The notes below the pieces were generated by a model, which was not told where the DNA came from, made no database searches, and saw only the letters and a list, made by a program, of their open reading frames with translations. Positions 17,636-26,334 of a DNA stretch of 64,000 nt are shown piece by piece (position 1 is the first letter of the stretch; the number at the start of each line of letters is the position of its first letter). The position numbers and the translations under genes are program-made. The DNA comes from Kordia jejudonensis (GTDB lineage Bacteria > Bacteroidota > Bacteroidia > Flavobacteriales > Flavobacteriaceae): the NCBI RefSeq assembly GCF_001005315.1, contig NZ_LBMG01000025.1:37966-101965 (forward strand). Direction: 5' to 3'.

Positions 17636-19771
17636 TTACTCTACAATAAACTGTTTCGTAACAACTGTATTTTCTGTTGATTTTATGCGTAATACATAGA
17701 AACCTGATGCAAATTCACTAACATCCACTGTGATCGTGTCACTTTGTGAAGTCATTTTTTGTGCATGTACCAAACGTCCTTCAACACTATATATTTCTAT
17801 ATGTTGAATACGTACGCTTGCATTGGTTTCAATAGTAAATTTGTCTTTTACAGGATTTGGATACATGCGTATATTATTGGTTGTAAACTCCGTTACACTG
17901 AGGAAAACCGTATTGTCTAAATAATCAGGAATGTTATTATTGTTGGTATCGTCATCTTCAGGATTGTTGTTTCCGTTGTAATCTTCATCAACAGTCAATG
18001 TTCCATCGCCGTCATCATCATTGTCTCTGTGATTCGGAATTTGATCGTTATCAGTATCTAAGAAACCATTTTCTGGCAAACCTGTTGCAGTATTAACTAG
18101 TTCTAAATTCGTCAACACATAATCGCCGTCATCATCTTCATCAATAAAATCAGGAATTCCGTCACCGTCGGTATCATCGTTTCCTAAATTTCCATCTTGA
18201 TTTACATCTTCATCTAGCGTAGCTACACCATCTAAATCATAATCTTCCGCACATGATATTCCTGCAAGTGTTACCGTTTTTATCGTCACTTCGTTGGTTG
18301 TCGTATTTATAATACTAGCATATATTTTTTGCGCATTCGTGATATTGGTATATAATTGAGGCAATGCATTTGTATTGTTAATTGCATCATTTTCAGAAGC
18401 GAAATACGATACGGTCCCAGTGACACCATCTAAAAGGTCAGGATTGATACTTTGCAAATCGAACTCCACAAATCCGTCTAAATCTGAATCACACAACACA
18501 GAAAATATATTTTCATAGTCGTTTGTCGGTCTAAAACGATGTCCTTCATCAAAAGCATCCCACATTCCAGTGTTTCTTCCTACGGGAGCATATCCTTCTG
18601 TTGCCGTGATATTTTGAATACCTAATATTCCAAAGCCACCATTCCAATCAATACAAGAAATCTTCTGTGCTATTTGCACATCTATAATATTAAAAGTTTC
18701 ATATAAAATAATTTGTGAGGTAGAATGATCATCGCAAGAGCCTCCAAATTGATTGATATCGTCAAAGAAAACAACCATTTTTCGAAAAGGCGCTTCTCCT
18801 ATCACTCCATAACCAAGTGCTCCTGATTCCGTATTCAGAAGATCGTGGTATACTCCAAAAATTGAATTTTCATATAAACTAGCATCTGGGATAAAATCAG
18901 TGCTATTGATCGCCCAAGCACAATATCCATTAGCATTTGTAAGATCAAAGGAAATTAATCCATTCGTTCCTATAGTAAATTGATTGTATGTATATTCAAA
19001 AAAGTCAAAATCAAAAGGTAAGTTGATTACATCTGTAAAAACATCGTCCAAGTTTCCTGTATTCGTTGCATTTATAGTATACAAATTAAATGGGATGGCT
19101 TCAACTTCATAAGAATCTACAGGTGGAGGATTGTTGCATGCAGCTGTTGAAGTAAATAATTCTAGTGTTGTGGTTTCATAGCAACCTGTTATAGGATTAT
19201 TGCCAACTCTTGCGGCTCTTACGTAAAGTATTTGTGCAAACGGCGATATATTTCCATAGACAAGATTTACAGGCGAATTTCCTGTATCTGCATCTGCTTG
19301 CGTTTCATGAAAAGTAACAATTCTGTTGGTGTATGGACCACCTGTTATTTCATCTATTTTGGTAGCCAAATAAAACACTCCAAAGCCATCTACATTATCA
19401 TCACATCCCATTAAAGGCGTTGGCTGATTGGCTGGCGTATTGATTGCGTAAATTATAAAATCTAACTGTGTTATTGTGCTATTCACAGTATTTTCAAGTC
19501 GTACATATATTGTATCAATTTGAGAACTTGAACAAAAGTTTGATGTATTTGCAATGGCATTTGTACCATTGTTTGCATTAGTGAAGCTTTCGTGAAATGT
19601 GACAACATGCTCCGTTGGATCTAATCCTGCCAGAATTTCTGGGAGTTTTGATGTTAAATCAACACAAACTGATCCGTCATTGTCGTCATCGCAAAGAACA
19701 ATATCTGTTAGTTGGTATGCAAGAGAAGTATGAGCAATTAAAAGGAAGGTACATAGTAAAAATTTCTTCAT
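17636..19771 (-). CDS. T9SS type A sorting-domain protein with calcium-binding aspartate repeats
   Basis: 711 residues. A signal peptide (to SLAY) is followed by several repeats that start like DIVLCDDDNDGS or GCDDNVDGFG, then a beta-rich central domain. Residues about 515-625 hold Asp-rich thrombospondin-type-3-like repeats (DTDGDGIPDFIDEDDDGD) expected to bind calcium. The last ~80 residues are a type A T9SS C-terminal domain (MYPNPVKDKFTIE, YSVEGRLV, SGFYVLRI), which targets the protein across the outer membrane. Function beyond a surface or secreted structural/adhesive role is unknown. Confidence 0.88.
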   Translation of the reverse strand: MKKFLLCTFLLIAHTSLAYQLTDIVLCDDDNDGSVCVDLTSKLPEILAGLDPTEHVVTFHESFTNANNGTNAIANTSNFCSSSQIDTIYVRLENTVNSTITQLDFIIYAINTPANQPTPLMGCDDNVDGFGVFYLATKIDEITGGPYTNRIVTFHETQADADTGNSPVNLVYGNISPFAQILYVRAARVGNNPITGCYETTTLELFTSTAACNNPPPVDSYEVEAIPFNLYTINATNTGNLDDVFTDVINLPFDFDFFEYTYNQFTIGTNGLISFDLTNANGYCAWAINSTDFIPDASLYENSIFGVYHDLLNTESGALGYGVIGEAPFRKMVVFFDDINQFGGSCDDHSTSQIILYETFNIIDVQIAQKISCIDWNGGFGILGIQNITATEGYAPVGRNTGMWDAFDEGHRFRPTNDYENIFSVLCDSDLDGFVEFDLQSINPDLLDGVTGTVSYFASENDAINNTNALPQLYTNITNAQKIYASIINTTTNEVTIKTVTLAGISCAEDYDLDGVATLDEDVNQDGNLGNDDTDGDGIPDFIDEDDDGDYVLTNLELVNTATGLPENGFLDTDNDQIPNHRDNDDDGDGTLTVDEDYNGNNNPEDDDTNNNNIPDYLDNTVFLSVTEFTTNNIRMYPNPVKDKFTIETNASVRIQHIEIYSVEGRLVHAQKMTSQSDTITVDVSEFASGFYVLRIKSTENTVVTKQFIVE

Positions 19772-19877
19772 AGTTTTCGGTTTTGATTGTGTAAGTTACT
19801 AATTACAGATGTAAAGATTGTCAAATAGTTGCGTCAAAATTGAATAAAAATTACAAACCGCTTTAAAAAACCGTCAT

Positions 19878-19905
19878 TTTGTATCATATTGCTTTACTAT
19901 ATTTG
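19878..19905 (+). promoter_or_regulatory. Promoter directly abutting the TrmH-family gene
   Basis: TTTG (19878-19881), 16 bases, then TATATTTG (19898-19905), a perfect -7 box. It ends only four bases before the ATG at 19910, so transcription should start at or next to the start codon. Confidence 0.6.
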
Positions 19906-19909
19906 CAAC

Positions 19910-20716
19910 ATGTACAAACAGATTTCCAGCACGCAAAATGCTACCGTAAAACATGTTCTTCAACTGCAAGAAAAATCAAGAATTCGCAAAAAAGAAGGAA
20001 AATGCATTTTAGAAGGTTTTCGCGAGTTAACGCTTGCGCTAGATGGAAATTACATCATAAACACCTTATTATTTTATCCTGAAATTTGTTCACACGAACG
20101 CGTGCAAGAGTTGTTAAAAAACACTACAAACGCGCCTGAATGTATAGAAATTTCAAAAGAAGTCTACCAAAAAATAGCCTATCGCGAAAGTACAGAAGGT
20201 GTTTTGGCAATTATGCAAACCAAAGCACATTCGTTAAAAAACATCACGTTTCACAACCAAAATCCCTTAATTTTAGTAGCGGAAGCTCCTGAAAAACCTG
20301 GCAATATTGGTGCATTGCTTCGTACAGCAGATGCCGCCAATGTAGATGCTGTTTTTATCGCCAATCCGAAAACCGATTTGTACAACCCTAATATTGTACG
20401 ATCAAGTGTAGGATGCGTTTTTACTACACAAGTTGCTATGGGAAGTACAACAGAAATCATCTGTTTCTTGCAAGAAAACCAAATCGGCATTTATTGTGCG
20501 GCGTTGACTGCTTCTGAAAATTATCACACACAAAATTTCAAAAAAGCAACAGCCATTGTTGTTGGTACAGAAGCCACAGGATTGCGTGATGAATGGTTGC
20601 AAAATGCTACCCAAAATATCATCATTCCGATGCAAGGAAAAATAGATTCCATGAATGTTTCTGTAGCAGCCGCTGTTTTAATCTTTGAAGCCAAACGACA
20701 AAGAGATTTTAAATAA
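19910..20716 (+). CDS. TrmH/SpoU-family RNA 2'-O-methyltransferase
   Basis: 268 residues from the ATG at 19910; earlier in-frame codons lie inside the promoter. The N-terminal part is the SpoU substrate-binding domain (SRIRKKEGKCILEGFREL). The SPOUT catalytic domain has motif 1 EKPGNIGALLRTADAA, motif 2 VVGTEATGLRDEW and motif 3 IPMQGKIDSMNVSVAAAVL, which form the knotted AdoMet site. Family members methylate ribose 2'-OH in rRNA or tRNA; the exact target cannot be read from sequence. The stop is three bases from the end of the converging Cys-rich peptide gene. Confidence 0.9.
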   Translation: MYKQISSTQNATVKHVLQLQEKSRIRKKEGKCILEGFRELTLALDGNYIINTLLFYPEICSHERVQELLKNTTNAPECIEISKEVYQKIAYRESTEGVLAIMQTKAHSLKNITFHNQNPLILVAEAPEKPGNIGALLRTADAANVDAVFIANPKTDLYNPNIVRSSVGCVFTTQVAMGSTTEIICFLQENQIGIYCAALTASENYHTQNFKKATAIVVGTEATGLRDEWLQNATQNIIIPMQGKIDSMNVSVAAAVLIFEAKRQRDFK

Positions 20717-20718
20717 TA

Positions 20719-20904
20719 CTATTGCGGACAACTAAATAAAAGCAAACATCTGCCGCCTCCATTTGCAAATGGTACACAAACCCAACAATCTGGCGTTCCG
20801 CAATCTGAAGTTTGCGAACAAGGACCAAATCCACCTCCTGTAATTCCTCGTTGCTCGTTTTTACTTAAAATTTGAATTTCTGAAATGTTTAAAATCGTTT
20901 TCAT
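20719..20904 (-). CDS. Double-glycine leader peptide with six-cysteine core
   Basis: 61 residues. The leader MKTILNISEIQILSKNEQRG ends in a GG motif (23-24), as in peptides cleaved by C39-peptidase ABC exporters. The core has six Cys (29, 35, 40, 43, 53, 59) in the pattern C-x5-C-x4-C-x2-C-x9-C-x5-C. With only four Ser/Thr it looks like a small disulfide-knotted peptide, not a lanthipeptide. It could be a bacteriocin or signal peptide. No exporter or immunity gene is next to it. The start follows from the leader pattern. Confidence 0.65.
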   Translation of the reverse strand: MKTILNISEIQILSKNEQRGITGGGFGPCSQTSDCGTPDCWVCVPFANGGGRCLLLFSCPQ

Positions 20905-21074
20905 GATGTATAATTTAAAGGTTCAATTATAATATAACAAATTCAAGCGTATTCACTGTAAAACAAACACATACGATTACTACGGGAATACATTACTATC
21001 GTAAGTTTCACTTATTTTTTTAAATTCATTCGACATACTTGTTTCTTCCATTTCTTTAGCTTAATTTTAATTCT

Positions 21075-23288
21075 ATGGCAGAAATTGATATTGAAAAAGA
21101 AAATGCAGCGATAGCAAGGCAGTACAAAGAACTGTTGCGAATTAGCTATCAAATCCTTTCCGATGACGATAAAAAAATCATCCGAAAAGCTTTTGATGTA
21201 GCTGTTGATGCGCACAAAACTCAGCGAAGAAAAAGTGGCGAAGCATACATTTTTCATCCGATTGCTGTTGCCAAAATTGTAGCTTCTGAAATTGGACTAG
21301 ACGCGACGTCTATTGTTGCAGCACTACTTCATGATGTCGTTGAAGATACCGAATATACGTTGGAAGATATTGAGCGTATGTTTGGCATTACGGTTGCTAA
21401 AATTGTAGATGGCTTGACCAAAATTTCACATCTTAAGAAAGACAAAGATGTGTCGATGCAAGCGGAAAATTTCCGTAAAATGCTGCTAACTATTCATGAT
21501 GATGTGCGCGTAATCATCATAAAAATTGCCGATCGTTTGCACAATATGCAAACCATGGGTTCCATGCCTGCGCACAAACAAGTCAAAATTGCTTCTGAAA
21601 CACTATACATTTATGCGCCGTTGGCACATCGTATTGGACTGTATAATATTAAAACAGAACTGGAAGATTTAGGCTTAAAATACACAGAACCAGAAGTTTT
21701 TAATGATATTCAAAATAAAATTGAAGAAAGCAAAGAAGAACAACAAGTATATATTGACAACTTTGCTGCCATTATAAAAAATTCGTTAGACAAAGAAGAT
21801 TTTAAATATGATATCAAAGGCCGTTTTAAATCTATATTTTCTATTCGTAGAAAAATGGTCAAACAAGGCGTTACATTTGATGAAGTGTATGATAAGTTTG
21901 CCATCAGAATCATTTATGAAACGGCGATCCCTGAAAACGAAAAATTTATCGCTTGGAAAATATATTCCATCGTAACTGACCACTTTAGACCAAATCCGGT
22001 ACGATTGCGCGATTGGATTTCCTCTCCAAAATCTACAGGTTACGAAGCTTTGCACATTACCGTTATGGGACCAAAAGGTCGTTGGGTTGAAGTGCAAATT
22101 CGATCGCATCGTATGCATGAAATTGCAGAAAAAGGCTATGCGGCACATTTTAAATACAAGCAAGGAGAACAAAAAGAGCAAGGTTTAGAACCGTGGTTGA
22201 ATAAACTACAAGAAGCACTCGAAAATCAAGAAGCCAATGCGGTAGATTTTGTTGAGCAATTCAAATTGAATTTGTATGCGAAAGAAATATTCGTATTTAC
22301 ACCAACGGGCGATTTACGGTCGTTGCCAAAAGGAGCCACTCCACTCGATTTTGCATTTAGCATTCATACACAAGTAGGATATCATACACGTGGCGCCAAA
22401 GTAAACGGAAAATTAGTACCGCTGAGTCACGAACTAAAAAGCGGCGATCAGGTAGAAATTATTACGTCTGAGAAATCGAAACCAAATGCAAACTGGTTGG
22501 ATTATGCCACAACTTCCCGCGCACGTTCTCGGATAAAATCTTCATTACGCGAGGAAAAGAAAAGTATTGCCGAAGATGGAAAAGAAATTTTACGCCGAAA
22601 ACTAAAGCAGTTAAAAATCACACTTGATGAAAAATCAATCAATGAAATGGTCAATCATTTCAAATTGAAAACAAGTTTAGATCTTTTCTATCGTGTAGGA
22701 ATTGGCACCATTGACAATCAAAAATTAAAAGAATTTGCATCACAACGAAGCAATAGTATCTTTAAATTCTTTAAAAATAAAATTCGTAGAGCGCCAAGCA
22801 TTCCTACGGAAGAAATCAATCAACCAGAAGTTTCCAATCGCTACGATTTAATTGTTTTTGGGAAAGAAGAAGAAAAGCTCAATTACAAACTAGCCAACTG
22901 TTGCAACCCAATTCCTGGCGATGCTGTTTTTGGATTTGTAACGGTGAATGAAGGTATAAAAGTGCATAAAAAAGATTGTCCAAATGCTGTGAGTTTACAA
23001 GCAAACTATGCATACCGAATTATGACAGCAAAATGGATTGATTCTTCTCAGGAGGAATTTACCGCATTGCTCGAACTTACAGGAATTGATAATATGGGAC
23101 TCGTAAATGATGTTACTAAAGTCATTTCCAATAATATGCACGTTAATATTAGAAACATCAGTTTTGAAACCAATGACGGCATATTTACAGGACGCATTAC
23201 GGTAATTGTAAAAAACAACAATATTTTAAAACGCTTGATTACCAATCTTACAAAAATCAATGGAATTGAAAAAGTAACGCGTGCTTAA
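21075..23288 (+). CDS. rel: Bifunctional (p)ppGpp synthetase/hydrolase (RelA/SpoT family)
   Basis: 737 residues, the full long-RSH length. Domains in order: HD hydrolase with H86-D87 and the ED pair in LLHDVVEDTEYT; synthetase with GRFKSIFSIRRKM, ISSPKSTGYEALH and EVQIRSHRMHEIAEKG; TGS (VFTPTGDLRSLPKGATPLDFA); a zinc-finger/helical region with NCCNPIPGD and HKKDCPN; and a C-terminal ACT domain. Both catalytic sites look intact, so it should make and break the stringent-response alarmone. Bacteroidota often carry this as the main RSH. Single gene ended by the hairpin at 23318-23362. Confidence 0.95.
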   Translation: MAEIDIEKENAAIARQYKELLRISYQILSDDDKKIIRKAFDVAVDAHKTQRRKSGEAYIFHPIAVAKIVASEIGLDATSIVAALLHDVVEDTEYTLEDIERMFGITVAKIVDGLTKISHLKKDKDVSMQAENFRKMLLTIHDDVRVIIIKIADRLHNMQTMGSMPAHKQVKIASETLYIYAPLAHRIGLYNIKTELEDLGLKYTEPEVFNDIQNKIEESKEEQQVYIDNFAAIIKNSLDKEDFKYDIKGRFKSIFSIRRKMVKQGVTFDEVYDKFAIRIIYETAIPENEKFIAWKIYSIVTDHFRPNPVRLRDWISSPKSTGYEALHITVMGPKGRWVEVQIRSHRMHEIAEKGYAAHFKYKQGEQKEQGLEPWLNKLQEALENQEANAVDFVEQFKLNLYAKEIFVFTPTGDLRSLPKGATPLDFAFSIHTQVGYHTRGAKVNGKLVPLSHELKSGDQVEIITSEKSKPNANWLDYATTSRARSRIKSSLREEKKSIAEDGKEILRRKLKQLKITLDEKSINEMVNHFKLKTSLDLFYRVGIGTIDNQKLKEFASQRSNSIFKFFKNKIRRAPSIPTEEINQPEVSNRYDLIVFGKEEEKLNYKLANCCNPIPGDAVFGFVTVNEGIKVHKKDCPNAVSLQANYAYRIMTAKWIDSSQEEFTALLELTGIDNMGLVNDVTKVISNNMHVNIRNISFETNDGIFTGRITVIVKNNNILKRLITNLTKINGIEKVTRA

Positions 23289-23317
23289 GATAAAATTTTA
23301 AAGTATCCACAAAAAAA

Positions 23318-23362
23318 GAAAGCTGCCTGTACGATATCATTAAAAATATCTAGGCAGCTTTC
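23318..23362. terminator. Bidirectional terminator between rel and the precursor pair
   Basis: Perfect arms GAAAGCTGCCT (23318-23328) and AGGCAGCTTTC (23352-23362), with further pairing of GATAT and ATATC inside. An A-run precedes it. Confidence 0.75.
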
Positions 23363-23390
23363 GAGTTACAATAACTAGTAGTAACTTAAA

Positions 23391-23636
23391 TTATTCTGTA
23401 GTAGTGGCAGGTACAGGCGTCGATGTTGTAACACCAGTCATCGTACATTCTGTAGCATCTGTCGTTCTACAAATACGCGGATCTGTAACGTATTCTGTAA
23501 GAATCTTAACCGTTGTAATAATAACATATGTAGTAGTTCCGACAGAATCCGTACCACCTTGAATGTGTTGTTCTTGTAAATTGGAAATGACTTGTTTTCT
23601 TAATTTAAGATTGTTGCTAAAGTCTCTTTTTTTCAT
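23391..23636 (-). CDS. Lanthipeptide-type precursor peptide 4 (Thr-rich, two Cys)
   Basis: 81 residues. Leader MKKRDFSNNL, KLRKQVISNL, GG at 27-28. The core (29-81) is very rich in Thr/Ser (over 20) but has only two Cys (56 and 64), so at most two thioether rings could form. The surplus of Thr would give dehydrobutyrines or stay unmodified. It shares GGTD and RIC with precursor 5 directly upstream, so the two are tandem paralogues in one transcript (22-base gap). No modifying enzyme is adjacent. Confidence 0.68.
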   Translation of the reverse strand: MKKRDFSNNLKLRKQVISNLQEQHIQGGTDSVGTTTYVIITTVKILTEYVTDPRICRTTDATECTMTGVTTSTPVPATTTE

Positions 23637-23658
23637 GATCTATTGGTTTTTTAAAGGT

Positions 23659-23910
23659 TTAATTTGAACAAGCTTCCGTATGACAAGCGTCCATACATGT
23701 TGGCGGAATAGTAGTAACTCTAGTGGTATCTATAGGACAAACATCTTCTGTATCGCCGCCTGTACAAATACGTTTATCTGTCCATTTAATGGTTGTAATT
23801 TGAATAGGATCAGACACTGCATCGGTTCCACCAAAAAGGGTGCGTTGCTGTAAATTGGAAATTACTTTCTTCCCTAAATTAAGTCTATGAGTGAAGTCTT
23901 TTTTTTTCAT
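23659..23910 (-). CDS. Lanthipeptide-type precursor peptide 5
   Basis: 83 residues. Leader MKKKDFTHRL, NLGKKVISNL, GG at 27-28. The core (29-83) has five Cys (49, 58, 72, 76, 81) and many Thr. It is the first gene of a two-gene unit with precursor 4 and has a perfect promoter (23943-23972, minus strand). Same leader family as the other precursors in this window, with a clearly different core. Confidence 0.72.
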   Translation of the reverse strand: MKKKDFTHRLNLGKKVISNLQQRTLFGGTDAVSDPIQITTIKWTDKRICTGGDTEDVCPIDTTRVTTIPPTCMDACHTEACSN

Positions 23911-23942
23911 GATATATAAAATAGTTACGTTAAAATGCGTTC

Positions 23943-23972
23943 AAACCTACACCAAAAAGGCGTTCATCGCAA
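23943..23972 (-). promoter_or_regulatory. Promoter of the precursor 5-4 operon
   Basis: On the minus strand: TTG (23970-23972), 19 bases, TAGGTTTG (23943-23950). That is a perfect TTG-N19-TAnnTTTG promoter, 33 bases before the start of precursor 5. Confidence 0.7.
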
Positions 23973-24156
23973 TACTATTTATATCATATTCAGGAGAGTA
24001 TATATTTCTGATAATCAAAAACATATTGAATAAATGTACACTTTTAAATATAAAAAAACAAAACTAATCTTATGAACAGTTGTTAAAATTGTGAAACATT
24101 TCACATGGTTTTACATTCCGATACGTTTTTGTATCCAAAAATTTCAAAAATAAGTG

Positions 24157-24164
24157 TAACTTTG
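24157..24164 (+). promoter_or_regulatory. -7 box of the Fur-family gene
   Basis: TAACTTTG, a perfect TAnnTTTG, 21 bases before the ATG at 24186. It lies inside the longer in-frame ORF that begins at 24105, which argues for the later start. A TTG at 24129-24131 is 25 bases upstream, slightly far. Confidence 0.55.
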
Positions 24165-24185
24165 TCACTTAAATCTTCAGCTAAG

Positions 24186-24635
24186 ATGCAACAACAAACG
24201 GAGGAAAATAACCAAGATATTGTAAAAAACGTTTTTACAAAGTTTTTAGAAGATAACGGACATCGAAAAACTCCAGAACGCTTTGCCATACTTCAAGAAA
24301 TATACGAAAGCGAAGAACACTTCGATATCGAGTCTTTGTACATTAAAATGAAAAATAAAAACTATAGAGTCAGCAGAGCAACACTGTACAACACTATAGA
24401 ACTTTTATTGGAAAGCAACTTAGTTCGTAAACATCAGTTTGGACAAAACCAAGCGCACTATGAAAAATCATATTTTGATAAACAACACGATCATATCATC
24501 CTCACAGATTCAGGAGAAGTGATGGAATTTTGCGACCCGCGAATTCAAATTATCAAAAAAACCATCGAAGAAATATTTGACATTGACATACACAATCATT
24601 CACTCTATTTCTACGCTACCAAAAAAGACAAATAA
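24186..24635 (+). CDS. Fur-family transcriptional regulator
   Basis: 149 residues from the ATG at 24186. Winged helix: [16 protein letters not shown] and [23 protein letters not shown] (recognition helix and wing). The dimerisation/metal domain has [20 protein letters not shown] and [11 protein letters not shown], which supply His/Glu ligands. The CxxC pairs of structural zinc sites are missing (one Cys only). Iron, zinc or peroxide sensing cannot be decided from sequence. purA follows 33 bases downstream on the same strand and may be co-transcribed. Confidence 0.88.
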   Translation: MQQQTEENNQDIVKNVFTKFLEDNGHRKTPERFAILQEIYESEEHFDIESLYIKMKNKNYRVSRATLYNTIELLLESNLVRKHQFGQNQAHYEKSYFDKQHDHIILTDSGEVMEFCDPRIQIIKKTIEEIFDIDIHNHSLYFYATKKDK

Positions 24636-24668
24636 CAAACAACACACTAACTCAATTATACAACTACA

Positions 24669-25940
24669 ATGGCAGTAGATTTACTACTCGGACTTCAATG
24701 GGGAGACGAAGGCAAAGGAAAAATTGTTGACGTTCTTACCGCCAACTACGATATTATTGCTCGTTTTCAAGGTGGACCAAACGCAGGACATACATTAGAA
24801 TTTGACGGAATTAAACACGTACTCCGCACCATTCCTTCAGGAATTTTTCATGAAAATGCCACAAACGTTATCGGAAATGGCGTCGTGATCGATCCTGTAG
24901 TCTTTAAAAAAGAATTAGACGGTTTGGCACAGTTTAATATGGATATTAAAACCAAATTGATCATTTCTAGAAAAGCGCACCTTATTCTTCCAACACATCG
25001 CTTATTAGATGCAGCTTCGGAAGCATCCAAAGGAAAAGCTAAAATTGGTTCTACACTAAAAGGTATTGGACCCACATATATGGATAAAACGGGAAGAAAC
25101 GGAATTCGCGTTGGAGACTTAGAATTAGATAATTGGAAAGAAAAATATCGTGCGCTGACAAACAAGCACGAAGCCATGATTAATTTCTACAACGTAGATG
25201 TTCAGTACGATTTAAAAGAAATGGAAGCTGAATTCTTTGAAGCGGTAGAAGTCTTGAAATCATTGCAATTCATTGATAGTGAAGAATATTTACACCAAGC
25301 ACAAAAAGGTGGAAAAACTATTTTAGCCGAAGGTGCGCAAGGTTCGTTACTAGATATCGATTTCGGAACGTATCCGTTTGTAACTTCTTCTACCACAACA
25401 GCGGCTGGCGCATGTACAGGTTTAGGCGTTGCACCTAACAAGATAAAAGAAGTTTTCGGAATTTTCAAAGCCTATACGACTCGCGTAGGTTCAGGTCCGT
25501 TTCCAACAGAATTATTTGATGAAGTTGGTGCCGATATGGCGCGTATTGGACACGAATTTGGTGCCGTAACTGGAAGACCAAGACGTTGCGGATGGTTAGA
25601 TTTAGTTGCCTTAAAATACACCGCACAAGTAAATGGTGTCACACAATTAATGATGATGAAAGGCGATGTACTTTCAGGGTTTAAAACGCTAAAAGTATGT
25701 ACCGCATATAAATACAAAGGAGAAACAATTTCACATCTTCCATACAATATTGAACCTGAAAATATAGAGCCAATCTATACAGATTTCAAAGGATGGAAAG
25801 AAGATTTGACGAAAATGACAGATCCTTCACAATTTCCAAAAGAACTCAACGATTACATTGATTTCTTAGAAAAAGCACTCGAAATACCGATTAAAATTGT
25901 GTCTGTCGGACCCGATAGAACACAAACAATACACAGATAA
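24669..25940 (+). CDS. purA: Adenylosuccinate synthetase
   Basis: 423 residues, full length. It joins IMP and aspartate with GTP to make adenylosuccinate, the first committed step to AMP. The signature GLQWGDEGKGK is at the N-terminus with the catalytic Asp and Lys. FQGGPNAGHT, GSTLKGIGPTY, EGAQGSLLDIDFGTYPFVT and TTGR-type TRVGSGPFPTEL motifs follow in normal order. The ATG at 24669 starts three residues before the conserved core. A terminator follows. Confidence 0.97.
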   Translation: MAVDLLLGLQWGDEGKGKIVDVLTANYDIIARFQGGPNAGHTLEFDGIKHVLRTIPSGIFHENATNVIGNGVVIDPVVFKKELDGLAQFNMDIKTKLIISRKAHLILPTHRLLDAASEASKGKAKIGSTLKGIGPTYMDKTGRNGIRVGDLELDNWKEKYRALTNKHEAMINFYNVDVQYDLKEMEAEFFEAVEVLKSLQFIDSEEYLHQAQKGGKTILAEGAQGSLLDIDFGTYPFVTSSTTTAAGACTGLGVAPNKIKEVFGIFKAYTTRVGSGPFPTELFDEVGADMARIGHEFGAVTGRPRRCGWLDLVALKYTAQVNGVTQLMMMKGDVLSGFKTLKVCTAYKYKGETISHLPYNIEPENIEPIYTDFKGWKEDLTKMTDPSQFPKELNDYIDFLEKALEIPIKIVSVGPDRTQTIHR

Positions 25941-25948
25941 TCACGAAA

Positions 25949-25976
25949 AAAGCTTCCAAATGGGAGCTTTTTTTAA
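25949..25976 (+). terminator. Intrinsic terminator of purA
   Basis: Arms AAAGCTTCC (25949-25957) and GGGAGCTTT (25962-25970), one mismatch, with a T-run after. Confidence 0.75.
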
Positions 25977-26040
25977 TTTTCCTCAACATCATTTTAACAA
26001 TTTTTATAGCTTTAGGAATGGTTTTTGTTTACTTTTTAGG

Positions 26041-26048
26041 TAACTTTG
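26041..26048 (+). promoter_or_regulatory. -7 box of the mutL-rhomboid operon
   Basis: TAACTTTG, a perfect TAnnTTTG, 25 bases before the first gene of the operon at 26074. Confidence 0.5.
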
Positions 26049-26073
26049 ATATAAACTTAAAATAGCAATTATT

Positions 26074-26331
26074 ATGTTAGGTGGCTTCTTTAAATCTCGA
26101 AAAAATAGAACATTCAATTACATACCTCAATATTACGAACGTGAGGCAGAACGTCAATTACCTGAAAATAATTTTGCTAAGTATAGAAAAGCTTGGGAAG
26201 AGGCAGGAAAAGCAAGTAGAACTAAAAAAAATGCAGAAGTATCTATACGTTTAGTGATCATATTTGCAGTACTCGTTTTTATCGCCCTCTATTTTCTTGA
26301 TTTCGACCTATCAATTTTTACTAGAAAATAA
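26074..26331 (+). CDS. Small single-pass membrane protein preceding mutL
   Basis: 85 residues. The soluble basic N-terminal part (RKNRTFNYIPQYY to KASRTKKNAEV) is followed by one membrane helix (about 58-78) and a short tail. In related flavobacteria a similar protein next to mutL is often named riboflavin synthase beta subunit, but nothing here resembles lumazine or riboflavin synthase and I do not use that name. It is the first gene of a tight operon with mutL (3-base gap), two rhomboids and an EEP-family protein. Confidence 0.72.
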   Translation: MLGGFFKSRKNRTFNYIPQYYEREAERQLPENNFAKYRKAWEEAGKASRTKKNAEVSIRLVIIFAVLVFIALYFLDFDLSIFTRK

Positions 26332-26334
26332 TAC

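Noticed and set aside
24105..24635. Longer Fur-family protein starting at 24105
   Set aside because: A perfect -7 box lies inside the extension and family members start near the second ATG.
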